Shown in pieces: positions 8,545-17,518 of a stretch of 64,000 nucleotides of DNA. The stretch spans positions 1,426,001 through 1,490,000 of the forward strand of contig NC_019964.1 of assembly GCF_000328525.1 (NCBI RefSeq). The letters run 5' to 3'. Below the pieces are notes generated by a model. That model was not told the DNA's origin. It searched no databases and saw nothing but the letters and a program-made list of their open reading frames with translations. A program made the position numbers and the translations under genes. Each line of letters begins with the position of its first letter. The first letter of the stretch is position 1. The stretch is from Halovivax ruber XH-70 (GTDB lineage Archaea; Halobacteriota; Halobacteria; Halobacteriales; Natrialbaceae).

Positions 8545-9743
8545 CAGCGATCACCGGCGTCGTCGCTCGTGGCTGGATCTGCTTCCTCCGTCGCTGTGGA
8601 TTGCTGATCGGCGTCACCCGCTGGCTCGTCGTACCCGACCATCGCTTCGTCGTCGACCGCACCGCCACCGGCCGGTGGTTCGACCGCGCCGGAGAGTTCG
8701 CGTTGCGGGAAGGGAATCTTGATGCCGGCGTCGTCGAACCCGGCCTTGATCGCGTTCGTCACGCCGGTCTGGGCCTCCATCGCTCGCCGGGCGCGCGGCC
8801 GGTCGATCCAGAACCGGACGCCGAGGACGACCGAGGAATCGCCCAGTTCCTTGGTCGCGACGCGCGGTCTGGGGGCGTCGAGAACGATGTCGACCGATTC
8901 GGTGATCTCCCGTGCCAGTTCGGCCGCTCGTTCGACGTCCGAGCCGTAATCGACGCCGACTTCGACTTCGAGCCGAAGGCGCCCGGCGTGAGATCGATTC
9001 GTGACCGCGGCCGAGCCGACGACGTCGTTGGGGAGGACGATGTACTCGCCGTCGACGGTTCTGAGACGGGTATCGAAGATCGAGATGTCGGTGACGACGC
9101 CATCGTGTCGCTCGTCGACTACCACCCAGTCGCCGATTTCGAAGGGGCGAGAGAACATCAGCACGAAGCCTGCGAGGAGCGCTCCCAGAGTTTGCTGGGC
9201 GGCCATACCGAGCACGATACCCAGGAAGCCCGCTCCGACCAGAATCGCGCCGAGATCTTCGACCCAGATTCCGAGGACGGTAATGCCAGCCAGCGAGTAG
9301 ATGATCACCTGGGTCAGTCGGTAGGTGACTTCCTTCTGGTGTTCCGAGACCGAGGAGGCCGACCCGAGGATGTTGCGAATAAGCCGCCTGAGAAATCGGG
9401 TCCCGATCACGGCCGTCATGATCAGGACCACCGACACGATCAGCTGTGCGATCGTGTCGGTACCCAGGTCGAAGCTCTTTACGAGCGTCACGAACTGCTG
9501 GGTCGATTGCCAGGTGCCGATCAGGATGCCCCCTGCGAGGCCAGCACCGAGCAAGAAGACCACCGTGCCGACGAGGTCGCGGTACACCGGCCGGACGTAG
9601 TCGTCGAGCCGGGTGAGTGCCCGCTTTCCGACACGCAACCCGTACGCAAAGACCAGCGAGACGACGACGGTAACCACCAGCCGCTGTGGCGTCGTCTCGA
9701 AGATCGTCCCCAGCTGATCGAACGTGGTGATCGAAGCCTCCAT
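8544..9743 (-). CDS. MscS-family mechanosensitive channel
   Basis: A 399-residue membrane protein. Four hydrophobic segments lie at about residues 15-40, 60-85, 95-115 and 150-175. The last leads into the MscS pore-helix and beta domain: LGAILVGAGFLGIVLGMAAQQTLG, then LLAGFVLMFSRPFEIGDWVVV and the DISIFDTRLRTVDGEYIVLPN block. The C-terminal 70 residues are acidic and low-complexity (PPAGGGAVDDEAMVGYDEPAG onward). A TATA-like CTTATCA lies about 30 bases upstream. The gene sits between rsmA and hemK2, an unusual place for a turgor channel. Confidence 0.9.
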   Translation of the reverse strand: MEASITTFDQLGTIFETTPQRLVVTVVVSLVFAYGLRVGKRALTRLDDYVRPVYRDLVGTVVFLLGAGLAGGILIGTWQSTQQFVTLVKSFDLGTDTIAQLIVSVVLIMTAVIGTRFLRRLIRNILGSASSVSEHQKEVTYRLTQVIIYSLAGITVLGIWVEDLGAILVGAGFLGIVLGMAAQQTLGALLAGFVLMFSRPFEIGDWVVVDERHDGVVTDISIFDTRLRTVDGEYIVLPNDVVGSAAVTNRSHAGRLRLEVEVGVDYGSDVERAAELAREITESVDIVLDAPRPRVATKELGDSSVVLGVRFWIDRPRARRAMEAQTGVTNAIKAGFDDAGIKIPFPQRELSGAVEPPAGGGAVDDEAMVGYDEPAGDADQQSTATEEADPATSDDAGDR

Positions 9744-9828
9744 CGTGTTCGAGTGATGTATGCAGGTACCCCCTGATAAGTCGTCGGTAGTCGACCGAGT
9801 GGTGGGTAGAGACTGCCACCCAGCGACG

Positions 9829-10698
9829 TCAGTCGTCGTTTACTGACTCGGCGATCGTTGCCAGCTCGGCGAACTCCGTCGGCGTCACGGCGTCTGGGCG
9901 TTTCGCCAGCAACTCCTCCGGTGTCGCGTCGACGACGGCCGCTGGGTCGTCCAGTCCGGAGATGTGGGCGGTGTTTCGAATGCCGTTTCGGACGGTCTTG
10001 CGTCGCTGCGTGAACAGCGCCTTCACGAACCTGAGGAAGAACGTCTCGTCGGCTACCTCGTACGGCGGTGCCCGCGGCTCCGTTCGAACGATCGCACTCT
10101 CGACGGCCGGTGGTGGCGAGAACGCCTCGGGAGGGACCGTCTCGACGATCTCGACGGCTGCGTAGTGCTGGGTAGAGACGGAGAGTCGCCCATAGTCGGA
10201 CGTTCCTGGCTCGGCGATCATGCGCTCTGCAAACTCTCGCTGGAACATCAATACCAGTTCGATCCCTCGTGGGAGGAGCCGAAAGGTGAGGTCGCTCGAC
10301 GCGCTATAGGGAAGGTTCGAGACGGACGCGGTCACGTCGGGGAGCGCCACGTCGAGCGCGTCGCCTTCGATCACCGTCAGCCGTCCCGCTTCGATCGCCT
10401 CGTCGAACTCCCGGCGCAGAAAGCCGGCGAGTTTCCGATCGCGCTCGATCGCGGTGACGGTCGCGCCGGTCGCCAACAATCGGTCCGTCAGCGCGCCCGT
10501 TCCCGGTCCGATTTCGAGGAGGTGAGCATCGGCGAGCGGGCCCCCTTCGGTCGGACCGTCGTCACCATCGATCGAATCGACCGCGTCGAGATACGTCGGT
10601 AGTCGGTCGAGGACGCGGTCGTCGACGAGGAAGTGCTGGTCACGATCGGGATTACCACGGACCCCGGCTCTGGCCAGCAAGTCGTCCGGATCTCTCAT
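9829..10698 (-). CDS. rsmA: 16S rRNA dimethyladenosine transferase RsmA/KsgA
   Basis: A 289-residue KsgA/Dim1 enzyme that dimethylates two adjacent adenosines near the 3' end of 16S rRNA. It has the N-terminal QHFLVDDRVLDRL, the SAM motif LLEIGPGTGALTDRLL, the acidic AIERD, and the NLPYSASS catalytic motif that binds the target adenine, followed by LMFQREFAERM. The start at 10698 (MRDPDDLLARAGV) is chosen over an ATG 36 bases upstream because the family begins at this helix. It is part of the leftward L21e/rpoF/DUF655 cluster. Confidence 0.93.
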   Translation of the reverse strand: MRDPDDLLARAGVRGNPDRDQHFLVDDRVLDRLPTYLDAVDSIDGDDGPTEGGPLADAHLLEIGPGTGALTDRLLATGATVTAIERDRKLAGFLRREFDEAIEAGRLTVIEGDALDVALPDVTASVSNLPYSASSDLTFRLLPRGIELVLMFQREFAERMIAEPGTSDYGRLSVSTQHYAAVEIVETVPPEAFSPPPAVESAIVRTEPRAPPYEVADETFFLRFVKALFTQRRKTVRNGIRNTAHISGLDDPAAVVDATPEELLAKRPDAVTPTEFAELATIAESVNDD

Positions 10699-10785
10699 CG
10701 GTCGACGATACTCGGGGGACGTGGGTAAACGCACCGTTCCAGTTGGCGACTGACACCGGGTAGATCGAGTTACCCGCGAAAAACC

Positions 10786-11379
10786 TCAGTTTTTGGATTC
10801 GGCTTCGCGCCCGACGAACGTCCGGTACTTCAGATCGTCGTCTCGAAGCTCCTCCAGGATTCGCTCGACGAGGATCTCGTCGGGATCGTGCAATCCGGAG
10901 ACACGCTCCGATAGCTCGTCGAAGCTCTCGAAGGGCTTGCGTTTTCGTTCTTCGAGGATGGCGTTTCTGAGTTTCTTCCCGATCCCCGGCAGCAGATTGA
11001 GCTGGTGCAGCCTGAGGGTGATCGGCTGTGCCTCGTTGTAGAAGTCGACGAATCGCTCCTCGTTCTCGTCGATCAGGTCCTGGATCACGTACTCGAGTTC
11101 GGAGTGTGCTCCGGAGGAGAGCGCGTCGTACTCGACTGGCCAGGCGTCTTCGACCACCGTCCGTGCTTCCGGCGGCTCGATGACCACCCGCGTTCCGATA
11201 GTCAGGCGCTCGTCTTCGTCGAAAGCGACCTCGTAGAGCCCAAAATCGTCCACGTCGAGGGCGTATCCGGTTGGTGAGCGGTCGTACTGTCGCCGCCCGC
11301 CAGTGGAGTGCCCGTGGGCCAGATAGTCCAGCACCACCGCGTGCCGCTCCGTCGACTCATCACGATCGGATTCACTCAT
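10786..11379 (-). CDS. DUF655 nucleic-acid-binding protein
   Basis: A 197-residue archaeal DUF655 protein. The N-terminal half forms a beta-rich OB-like region (HAVVLDYLAHG, then EVAFDEDERLTIGTRVVI). The C-terminal half has a helix-hairpin-helix segment, LNLLPGIGKKLRNAILEERK, suggesting binding to RNA or DNA. DUF655 genes commonly lie between rpoF and ksgA in archaea, exactly as here, which points to a translation or rRNA role, but no reaction is known. The ATG at 11379 gives the MSESDRDES start; two upstream in-frame Met codons add little. Confidence 0.85.
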   Translation of the reverse strand: MSESDRDESTERHAVVLDYLAHGHSTGGRRQYDRSPTGYALDVDDFGLYEVAFDEDERLTIGTRVVIEPPEARTVVEDAWPVEYDALSSGAHSELEYVIQDLIDENEERFVDFYNEAQPITLRLHQLNLLPGIGKKLRNAILEERKRKPFESFDELSERVSGLHDPDEILVERILEELRDDDLKYRTFVGREAESKN

Positions 11380-11539
11380 CACCATGGGGATACGTCTAGC
11401 GGACACTTAAACAATCGGCCACCTCTCGTCCACTGGGTCGGTCCCGAAGAACGTGCCCGTGGCCGGATGCGGATCGATCGAGTGAGTGGCGCTCGCCTCG
11501 ACCGAGTCCGTGGATCGACGGAATCGACTGCGCGATCGA

Positions 11540-11896
11540 TCAGGCGTACTTCGCGATGATATCGAGGATCTCGTCGAGTTCGTCGCCAGAGAGCGAGTAT
11601 CGCTCCTGCGCGAAGACGGCTCTGAGTTCGCTGCGATCTCTGGGCAGCAAGTTCGTGATCTTGTACGCCGTCGGTTCGTCGATCTTCTCGAGCTCGTTGA
11701 GTTCGTCGACGAGTTCGAGCGACTCCTCGGGTTCGAGTACGGCGAACCGGTTGGCGTGCTCGATCGCACGGGCGAGTTCGTAGCGAAGCTCGCGGTCCTC
11801 GTCGAGCGCCCGTTCGGTCTCGATGTCGGCGAGGAGTTCTTTGGTCTCAGAGATCGTGAGATACTCCTCGTCGACGATCTCTTTGAAGATCGTCAT
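11540..11896 (-). CDS. rpoF: DNA-directed RNA polymerase subunit Rpo4 (RpoF/Rpb4)
   Basis: A 118-residue Rpb4-family subunit. Archaeal Rpo4 pairs with Rpo7 to form the RNA polymerase stalk. Visible features are the N-terminal [18 protein letters not shown], the helical middle [35 protein letters not shown] and the closing [17 protein letters not shown], the HRDC-like fold of the family. It starts inside the L21e stop (4-base overlap at 11893-11896), so the two are translationally coupled. Confidence 0.94.
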   Translation of the reverse strand: MTIFKEIVDEEYLTISETKELLADIETERALDEDRELRYELARAIEHANRFAVLEPEESLELVDELNELEKIDEPTAYKITNLLPRDRSELRAVFAQERYSLSGDELDEILDIIAKYA

Positions 11897-12186
11897 TCGT
11901 TCTGTGCGCGAAGGTGAGCGGCCGTGACGATGAGCGTCTTCGACGAGCCACCGTCGGAGACGCGTACTTTGAACGCGTCGCCCTGCGTCCCGACGACCTC
12001 ACCGGTTCGGCCGTCGAATCGTGGGTGAAAGCGTCCGTTCGTGACGCTCGGATCGATCTTCAGGTGGACCTTCTGGCCCTCGTCGTAGTCCTGAATCGCT
12101 CGCTGCGGCGGCGACGTGCCTCGCTCCCGGGGCTTGTTACGGAGTTTGTTCCGCGTTCCCTGCCGAGGTCCGTTCGATTTGGGCAT
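11893..12186 (-). CDS. rpl21e: 50S ribosomal protein L21e
   Basis: A 97-residue L21e protein of the large subunit. The basic N-terminus [21 protein letters not shown], the [28 protein letters not shown] core and [20 protein letters not shown] are diagnostic. The start at 12186 (MPKSNG) is fixed by homology; the much longer open frame reaching 12993 is non-coding read-through. A strong TATA box lies 30 bases before this ATG, so this is the promoter-proximal gene of the L21e/rpoF pair and probably of the whole cluster down to HemK2. Confidence 0.95.
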   Translation of the reverse strand: MPKSNGPRQGTRNKLRNKPRERGTSPPQRAIQDYDEGQKVHLKIDPSVTNGRFHPRFDGRTGEVVGTQGDAFKVRVSDGGSSKTLIVTAAHLRAQNE

Positions 12187-12215
12187 AGTCGTACGGACCT
12201 GTTGCCCCGTCATAG

Positions 12216-12223
12216 TTATAAAA
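12216..12223 (-). promoter_or_regulatory. TATA box of the L21e operon
   Basis: TTTTATAA on the minus strand, 30-37 bases before the L21e ATG at 12186. It is a near-perfect archaeal TATA element within GC-rich sequence. Confidence 0.7.
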
Positions 12224-12381
12224 GGCACGTTCCGCAGGCGTCGATCGGCCACCGGTCGCCACAGATGCAGTGGTGAATCGGGGGTATTCGTGTCTGTCTG
12301 GTGGCTGATACTGGTTGGCCATGCCTGTGGGTCGTTCCGGAGACGATAACAGTAAGGGGTATCGAACACGTCGTTCCGGAC

Positions 12382-13542
12382 ATGGACGACCAGTACCGAT
12401 TCGAGACCCGATCGATCCACGCCGGCCAGGAGCCAGATGCAGAGACCGGGGCGTTGATGACGCCGATTCACGCCAACTCGACGTACGAACAGGACGCGCC
12501 GGGCGACCATCGCGGCTACGAGTACTCGCGGACCGGGAACCCGACGCGCAGCGATCTCGAAGCCAATCTCGCCAGCCTCGAGAACGCCGACAACGGGCGG
12601 TGTTTTGCGAGCGGGATGGGGGCGATCAACACCGTCCTGAACACCCTCTCGGCGGGAGATCACGTCGTCACCGGCAACGACGTCTACGGCGGAACCCACC
12701 GGATCTTCACGCAGGTCTACGAGGAGTACGATATCGAGTTCACCTTCGTCGACATGACCGATCTCGAGGCCATCGAGGCTGGCTTCCGGGAGAACACGGA
12801 ACTGCTCTGGCTCGAGACGCCGACGAATCCACTCATGTCCATCGTCGACATCGAGGGTGCGTCCGCGATCGCACACGACCACGACGCGATCTGCGCGATC
12901 GACAACACGTTCGCGACCCCGTACCTCCAGCGCCCGCTCGATCTGGGCGCCGACGTCGTCTCGCACTCGCTCACCAAGTACCTCAGCGGCCACTCGGACG
13001 TCGTCGGCGGTGCGCTGTTGACGAACGATTCAGACCTGGACGAGCGCTTCGGCTTCTACCAGAATGCCGTCGGGGCCACGCCCGGTCCGTTCGAGAGCTT
13101 CCTCGTGCTCCGTGGAACGAAGACGCTCCCGGTCAGGATGGACCGCCACTGCGAGAACGCCCGTCGGATCGCGTCCTGGCTCGACGATCACGCCGACGTC
13201 GAACGCGTCCACTATCCCGGACTCGAGTCCCACCCGGGTCACGATCTCGCTGCCCAACAGATGGACGACTTCGGTGGCATGCTGAGTTTCGAACTCGATG
13301 CCACGATGGACGAGGCGGGTGCCGTCGTCTCGAACACCGAGGTGTTCACGCTCGCGGAGAGTCTCGGCGGCGTCGAGAGCCTCATCGAACAGCCGGCACC
13401 GATGACCCACGCCGCAGTCCCCCGCGACGAGCGCATCGCAGCCGGGCTGACCGATGGGTTGATTCGCGTCAGCGTCGGTATCGAACACGTCGACGATCAG
13501 CTCGCCGATCTCGAGCAGGCGATCGACGTGGCTCTGTCCTGA
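12382..13542 (+). CDS. metB: cystathionine gamma-synthase/lyase-family PLP enzyme
   Basis: A 386-residue Cys/Met-metabolism PLP enzyme. It has [14 protein letters not shown] at the N-terminus, [11 protein letters not shown], the cofactor-stacking [29 protein letters not shown] (the PLP-pyridine Asp) and the lysine site [18 protein letters not shown]. The C-terminus has [18 protein letters not shown] and [10 protein letters not shown]. The reaction is either gamma-synthase (homocysteine synthesis) or lyase; sequence alone does not decide. The ATG at 12382 was chosen because the family starts there and the preceding 27 residues are GC-rich read-through. It belongs with metE and SAM synthetase elsewhere in the window. 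Confidence 0.88.
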   Translation: MDDQYRFETRSIHAGQEPDAETGALMTPIHANSTYEQDAPGDHRGYEYSRTGNPTRSDLEANLASLENADNGRCFASGMGAINTVLNTLSAGDHVVTGNDVYGGTHRIFTQVYEEYDIEFTFVDMTDLEAIEAGFRENTELLWLETPTNPLMSIVDIEGASAIAHDHDAICAIDNTFATPYLQRPLDLGADVVSHSLTKYLSGHSDVVGGALLTNDSDLDERFGFYQNAVGATPGPFESFLVLRGTKTLPVRMDRHCENARRIASWLDDHADVERVHYPGLESHPGHDLAAQQMDDFGGMLSFELDATMDEAGAVVSNTEVFTLAESLGGVESLIEQPAPMTHAAVPRDERIAAGLTDGLIRVSVGIEHVDDQLADLEQAIDVALS

Positions 13543-13578
13543 TCCGTCGCCATCGAGGCCCACCGTTCCGGTTTTCAG

Positions 13579-14250
13579 TTACCGTCGTACGTCGAGGGCA
13601 TTCGCGACGAGACGTGACTCGGCTCGTCGAATGAGATCGGAGGCGGTCGAAATCGCACAGTCGAGTTCGGCTGCGACGCGTTCGATCCCCGTCTCGCGGG
13701 GGACCTCGTAGTAGCCACAGTCCCAGGCGACGGAGACTGCTTCGCGCTGGCGTGCCGAGAGTTCGCTCGCCGGCCCACCGACGGAATCACCGACGCGAAC
13801 GATCTCTACGGTAACCTCGTCGGGAAACTCCTCGATGACGGCCTGTACTTTCGCCCCGTCACCGACGACGGTCATGCGGATCGACCCGTCCGCCCGGAGT
13901 TCGTACGGCGTGAGGACGACGATCGACTCTCTGAAGAACGCCTCGAACAGGTCCAGCGCCGATTCGGTGAGTCCTTGCTGTTGGTAGAGATAACAGCCGC
14001 CGGTAGACCGGGTAATTTCGTAGGTTTCGACCCCCGTCGACTCCCGGAGAATCTCCGCAACGGCGTCGGGATCTCCGTCCACGTAGGAGATGGTCGATTC
14101 CACACTGTCGTGGACGAATCCGCCGAGTATCAGCTGGCGATCGATCGCCGGTGCCGCGACCGCGAGGTTCGACTCGGGTGCAACCGTTTCCGGGTCGGGT
14201 TCGATCGCGATTCTGAGCGACTTCACGACGGTCGTTCGAAGGCAGGGCAC
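13579..14250 (-). CDS. bacterioopsin-activator-type HTH_10 transcription regulator
   Basis: A 223-residue haloarchaeal regulator. The last 55 residues form the HTH_10 domain: LSARQREAVSVAWDCGYY, then VAAELDCAISTASDLIRRAESRLV, which is the bat/bop-activator helix-turn-helix. The N-terminal 160 residues resemble the sensory alpha/beta region that precedes such domains (VETYEITRSTGGCYLYQQQG, then LTPYELRADGSIRMTVVG). No ligand can be inferred. It is convergent with metB and divergent from the methyltransferase at 14372, which it could regulate. Confidence 0.85.
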   Translation of the reverse strand: MPCLRTTVVKSLRIAIEPDPETVAPESNLAVAAPAIDRQLILGGFVHDSVESTISYVDGDPDAVAEILRESTGVETYEITRSTGGCYLYQQQGLTESALDLFEAFFRESIVVLTPYELRADGSIRMTVVGDGAKVQAVIEEFPDEVTVEIVRVGDSVGGPASELSARQREAVSVAWDCGYYEVPRETGIERVAAELDCAISTASDLIRRAESRLVANALDVRR

Positions 14251-14309
14251 TTAACGGTGCGACGATCTACCCATCGAAATCCAGTTGATCGCACTCCGTG
14301 ATAACTCTG

Positions 14310-14317
14310 TTTATAAA
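14310..14317 (+). promoter_or_regulatory. TATA box for the methyltransferase gene at 14372
   Basis: TTTATAAA lies 55-62 bases before the ATG at 14372, implying a leader of roughly 30 bases. It sits in the divergent interval between the HTH_10 regulator and the methyltransferase. Confidence 0.6.
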
Positions 14318-14371
14318 TGGGCGAAACAAATCGCCAGAGGGACGAGGTGACCGGAGGCGCACGGTCCGTGT

Positions 14372-15274
14372 ATGAACGCTGCGAACGCGGGCAACGATGG
14401 CGGTGCAGGCAACGTATCGACGTCAGATGAGGTGTCGGACCCAGGACGAGAGACAGGCGAGAGTGGAGTCGAGGCGTCGGCGACAGATGCCCCTCCGGAC
14501 GGTAAGTCTTCGACTACGGATGCGACCGACGATCGGACCGTCGACGCGGACGTGCTCGATCCGTTTCGGGCCGCCGGTGGTACGATCGTCACGCCCGACG
14601 CACAGCCGCGGGAACCACCGAGAGGCGACCGGGGCCGCGGTCAGGTACTGTACGATTGGTGGAGTGACCGCGAGTGGTTGTACGACGGATTCATGCGTCT
14701 TTCGGCCTCTATGCGAGACGAGACGATGGACGTTCTCGATTGCCAACGGGGCGAGACCGTCCTCGATCTCGCCTGCGGACCGGGAACGAACTTCGAGGTT
14801 CTTCGCGAGGCGGTCGGTTCGTCGGGGACCGTCGTTGGACTGGATTACAGTCCGGGGATGACCCGGTGGGCGATCGACCTCGTCGAGGAGCGTGGCTGGG
14901 AGAACGTCCACGTCGTCGAGGCCGACGCCACGAACACGTGCGGGCCCGACGGTACGTTCGACGCGATCGTCACGACGTTCGCGCTCCACACAGTTCCCGA
15001 CCCCGCGGCCGCGCTCGAGAACGTTCGTGACGCACTCGCGCCGGGCGGTCGGTTCGTCGTCTTGGATTCACGTCCGCTCACGGACGGCGCCGGGCGTGTG
15101 ATAAACCCTCTCTACGAGCGGCTCATCGCGTGGATGGTCAATCACCAACGCAGCGTCGATACACTGGCGTTACTGCGGGACGAATTCGACCGGGTTCGAC
15201 TCGTCGAAACCTATGACGGCGGCGCGGGATACCTCGCAGTCGCGGAGGCGGCCGATACGACCCAGTCCGGCTGA
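14372..15274 (+). CDS. class I SAM-dependent methyltransferase (UbiE-like)
   Basis: A 300-residue protein. The first 75 residues are acidic and low-complexity with no fold visible. The methyltransferase domain follows: TVLDLACGPGTNFEVL (motif I), VVGLDYSPGMTRWA (motif II), VVEADAT and FDAIVTTFALHTVPDPAAALENV (motifs III-IV), ending GRFVVLDSRP and a lipid-methyltransferase-like NPLYERLIAWM. It most resembles the UbiE/menaquinone or sterol group, but the substrate is not clear. It may be controlled by the divergent HTH_10 gene. Confidence 0.8.
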   Translation: MNAANAGNDGGAGNVSTSDEVSDPGRETGESGVEASATDAPPDGKSSTTDATDDRTVDADVLDPFRAAGGTIVTPDAQPREPPRGDRGRGQVLYDWWSDREWLYDGFMRLSASMRDETMDVLDCQRGETVLDLACGPGTNFEVLREAVGSSGTVVGLDYSPGMTRWAIDLVEERGWENVHVVEADATNTCGPDGTFDAIVTTFALHTVPDPAAALENVRDALAPGGRFVVLDSRPLTDGAGRVINPLYERLIAWMVNHQRSVDTLALLRDEFDRVRLVETYDGGAGYLAVAEAADTTQSG

Positions 15275-15336
15275 CAGAACCACCATGGAGCGGTGGCGTC
15301 GGAACGTTTTCGGCGACGCACGCGAAGTATCGACCG

Positions 15337-16023
15337 ATGACCGACGACACGTACGTGCACGCACTCACGATTCCGATCGAGTTCGGCGGTCGGACGGTCT
15401 CGATCACCCCCACCGCGGTGGAGACTGACGACGGCCTCCTCCTCGTCGACGCGGGTCCCGAACCGGCGACGGACCGGCTGGCGACCGCGCTCGCCGACGT
15501 CGGATTCGGCCTCGCCGACGTCGAACGGGTCATCCTCACCCACCACGACGCCGATCACGCCGGCGGGCTTGCGCCACTCCGTGAACACACGGACGTCACG
15601 ATCGGCGCCCACCCCGCGGAGATTCCGCACGTGACTGGCGACGAGATGCCCGTGAAAGGGCCAGACGACGATCGCTACCCGCCAGTCGCGGTCGACGAGG
15701 AACTGACGGACGGCGAGGAATTCTCGACCCGTGCCGGCCCGCTTCGAGTCGTGGAGACCCCGGGCCACACGGCTGGTCACATCTCGCTGTATCTCCCCGA
15801 CGAACGACTCCTCCTGGCTGGCGATGCCCTCGTCGCCGACGAGGACGAACCGCTCTCCGGACCGAAACCGGCCTACACGGTCGACGAGGATCGCGCGGCC
15901 GACTCCGTGGCGTCGCTTGCCGAACTCGACGTCGAACACGTGATCTGCCATCACGGCGGATACGCTCCGTGTGGGAGTGATCGCATTCACGCCATCGCAG
16001 CGTCGCTCCAGGACGGCGACTGA
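15337..16023 (+). CDS. metallo-beta-lactamase-fold hydrolase
   Basis: A 228-residue MBL-fold protein, glyoxalase-II-like in size. The metal site HHDADHAGG (H-x-H-x-D-H type) lies near residue 69, followed by ETPGHTAGHISLYLPDERLLLAGDALV, which carries the third His and bridging Asp, and VICHHGGYAPCG with the last His. The substrate cannot be told. The gene follows the methyltransferase on the same strand with about 60 bases between, so co-transcription is possible. Confidence 0.87.
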   Translation: MTDDTYVHALTIPIEFGGRTVSITPTAVETDDGLLLVDAGPEPATDRLATALADVGFGLADVERVILTHHDADHAGGLAPLREHTDVTIGAHPAEIPHVTGDEMPVKGPDDDRYPPVAVDEELTDGEEFSTRAGPLRVVETPGHTAGHISLYLPDERLLLAGDALVADEDEPLSGPKPAYTVDEDRAADSVASLAELDVEHVICHHGGYAPCGSDRIHAIAASLQDGD

Positions 16024-16061
16024 ACGGAATTCTCATCCGTCCAGACCGGCTACGGCCCAGT

Positions 16062-16496
16062 ATGCGACTCGAGTTGCGCGTCTGTGAACACTGTTACACC
16101 GGTGAACACGGCGAAGCGGAACGCCAGGCGATCGTCCAGGATATGGTTCGCTGTGCAGAGCGGATCCAGGAGCACAAGGACGTCCTCGACCTCGATGCCG
16201 TCCACATTCGAAAAGTCAGGGAGGACGAAACGGGCAAACCCGAGGCACTCCCTGTCGTCACGGCCTCCATCGTCGACGATCAGGTGATGATCAACGACAC
16301 CCAGCTCGCGACCGAGGGCGACGACGGAACCATGCTCGTCTATCCGAACCCGCCGGACATTTTGACCGTCCTCGCGAAGAACATCGACGAGATCAGCACG
16401 GGGCTCGATCGCGACGTCTCCGTCGAACTCTCCGAGGCAGGCTCCGAACTCCTCGCGTCCAAGCCGGCGACATGGGGCGCTTCGGACGGCGCCTGA
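16062..16496 (+). CDS. conserved haloarchaeal protein, unknown function
   Basis: A 144-residue acidic soluble protein. It starts MRLELRVCEHCYTGEHGEAE, with one C-x2-C pair followed by a His, which could bind a metal but lacks a second pair. A helical region (RQAIVQDMVRCAERIQEHKDVLDL) precedes a beta-rich half. The MBL-fold gene ends 38 bases before it on the same strand. Codon use is like its neighbours, so it is probably a real gene. I do not recognise a characterised family. Confidence 0.65.
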   Translation: MRLELRVCEHCYTGEHGEAERQAIVQDMVRCAERIQEHKDVLDLDAVHIRKVREDETGKPEALPVVTASIVDDQVMINDTQLATEGDDGTMLVYPNPPDILTVLAKNIDEISTGLDRDVSVELSEAGSELLASKPATWGASDGA

Positions 16497-16691
16497 TTCG
16501 CCACGATCGAAACGGCCGCTCGTTCGTTTGTCGTTCCTTGCCGTCTCCGACTGTCCCTCTGTGTGTTGCGCGGTTCGATTACTGTTCCACGAACTCCGCC
16601 AGTGATCAGGAGTCAGTCGAGTATCAGTGTCGAAGAGCGCTGCAGCTCACGTACCTGGTACACGCGGAAAAATCGGCGGACGCTGTCGGCG

Positions 16692-16958
16692 TTAGATCCG
16701 GCCGACGTTCTCGACGTCGACGCTCTCGACGCCGTCGACGTCCGCGAACGAGTCTTCGACGGCTTCGGTCCCGCCCGAGCCGTCGGGAACGATCACGGTC
16801 GGGATGAGTGCGATGAGCCCGAACGCGACGTCTTCGCGTTCGACGCCGTTGATCTTCGCCCCCTCTGGGAGGCTGGCTTCGAGTCGCTCCTGAAGATCGT
16901 CCAGGTCGATTTCGGGGCTGTTCGGCATGACCTTGATCGCAGCGGCTACTTTACCCAT
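16692..16958 (-). CDS. ef1b: elongation factor 1-beta (aEF-1beta)
   Basis: An 88-residue nucleotide-exchange factor for aEF-1alpha. [31 protein letters not shown], then [25 protein letters not shown] and [14 protein letters not shown] match the archaeal EF1-beta guanine-exchange domain, a single alpha/beta sandwich. It follows a 59-residue zinc protein with a 5-base gap, a gene pair also present in Haloferax volcanii, and both are presumably transcribed from the promoter upstream of the zinc protein. Confidence 0.95.
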   Translation of the reverse strand: MGKVAAAIKVMPNSPEIDLDDLQERLEASLPEGAKINGVEREDVAFGLIALIPTVIVPDGSGGTEAVEDSFADVDGVESVDVENVGRI

Positions 16959-16963
16959 TGTTG

Positions 16964-17143
16964 TCAGGGACCGGTGAATCCGCAGTCGGGACACTCGTAG
17001 AGGTTGCTTTGCTTCCGGCAGGTGGCACAGCGATTGATCGTGGTACCACAGTCCGGGCACTTGAACCGCGCTGCGTTCGTCCCGGAAACGTTGATTCCGC
17101 AGGACACGCACGCGCGCTGTCCGCGGTCGTCCGTCGTACTCAT
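16964..17143 (-). CDS. zinc-finger microprotein, HVO_2753-like
   Basis: A 59-residue protein with four C-x2-C knuckles (CVSC, CPDC, CATC, CPDC), enough for two zinc sites. It resembles HVO_2753 of Haloferax volcanii, whose structure is known and which affects swarming and biofilm formation; I cite this from memory. The start at 17143 removes a 22-residue read-through extension and is supported by a TATA element 23-30 bases upstream. Its pairing with aEF-1beta suggests a link to translation, but the mechanism is unknown. Confidence 0.85.
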   Translation of the reverse strand: MSTTDDRGQRACVSCGINVSGTNAARFKCPDCGTTINRCATCRKQSNLYECPDCGFTGP

Positions 17144-17165
17144 ACCCCTGAGTTCCCGTCCGGTG

Positions 17166-17173
17166 CTTTTAAC
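17166..17173 (-). promoter_or_regulatory. TATA box for the zinc microprotein/aEF-1beta pair
   Basis: GTTAAAAG on the minus strand, 23-30 bases before the ATG at 17143. This implies a nearly leaderless transcript. Confidence 0.55.
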
Positions 17174-17287
17174 GATTGTCTTTCCGCCTGCCTCGAGCGA
17201 CGCGCTCACACGGTGAGTCCGTCGGCGTGATTTCCGTTCGGCGTAGCCGAGAAATGCGTGGGTCGACGATTGCGAGACTGTCGCGCT

Positions 17288-17473
17288 TCAGGGGCTGTCG
17301 GATGGGGGGTCCCGTCCCCAGTTCTCCCGCAGGAGGGCCAGTCCCGAGACCAGGACCGTCACGATCGCCCAGCCAAGCCACATCGAATCCGTCCCCACCA
17401 CGACAGCAGCCACCAGGAGCGCAACCGATCCGCTCACGGTACCGACGAGTGCTGTCGTCGACGGAGTCGCCAT
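17288..17473 (-). CDS. small two-helix membrane protein
   Basis: A 61-residue protein with two hydrophobic segments (about residues 7-25 and 30-47) and a polar C-terminus, RENWGRDPPSDSP. It starts 46 bases after the end of the TctA-like permease on the same strand. Small membrane partners of this kind occur beside transporters, for example TctB with TctA, but there is no detectable TctB similarity. The start at 17473 keeps the first helix; an upstream in-frame Met adds nine residues. Confidence 0.5.
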   Translation of the reverse strand: MATPSTTALVGTVSGSVALLVAAVVVGTDSMWLGWAIVTVLVSGLALLRENWGRDPPSDSP

Positions 17474-17518
17474 CGTGTGGGCTTGGATCGTGACCAGCAT
17501 GACGATTTGGGTCGGCCG

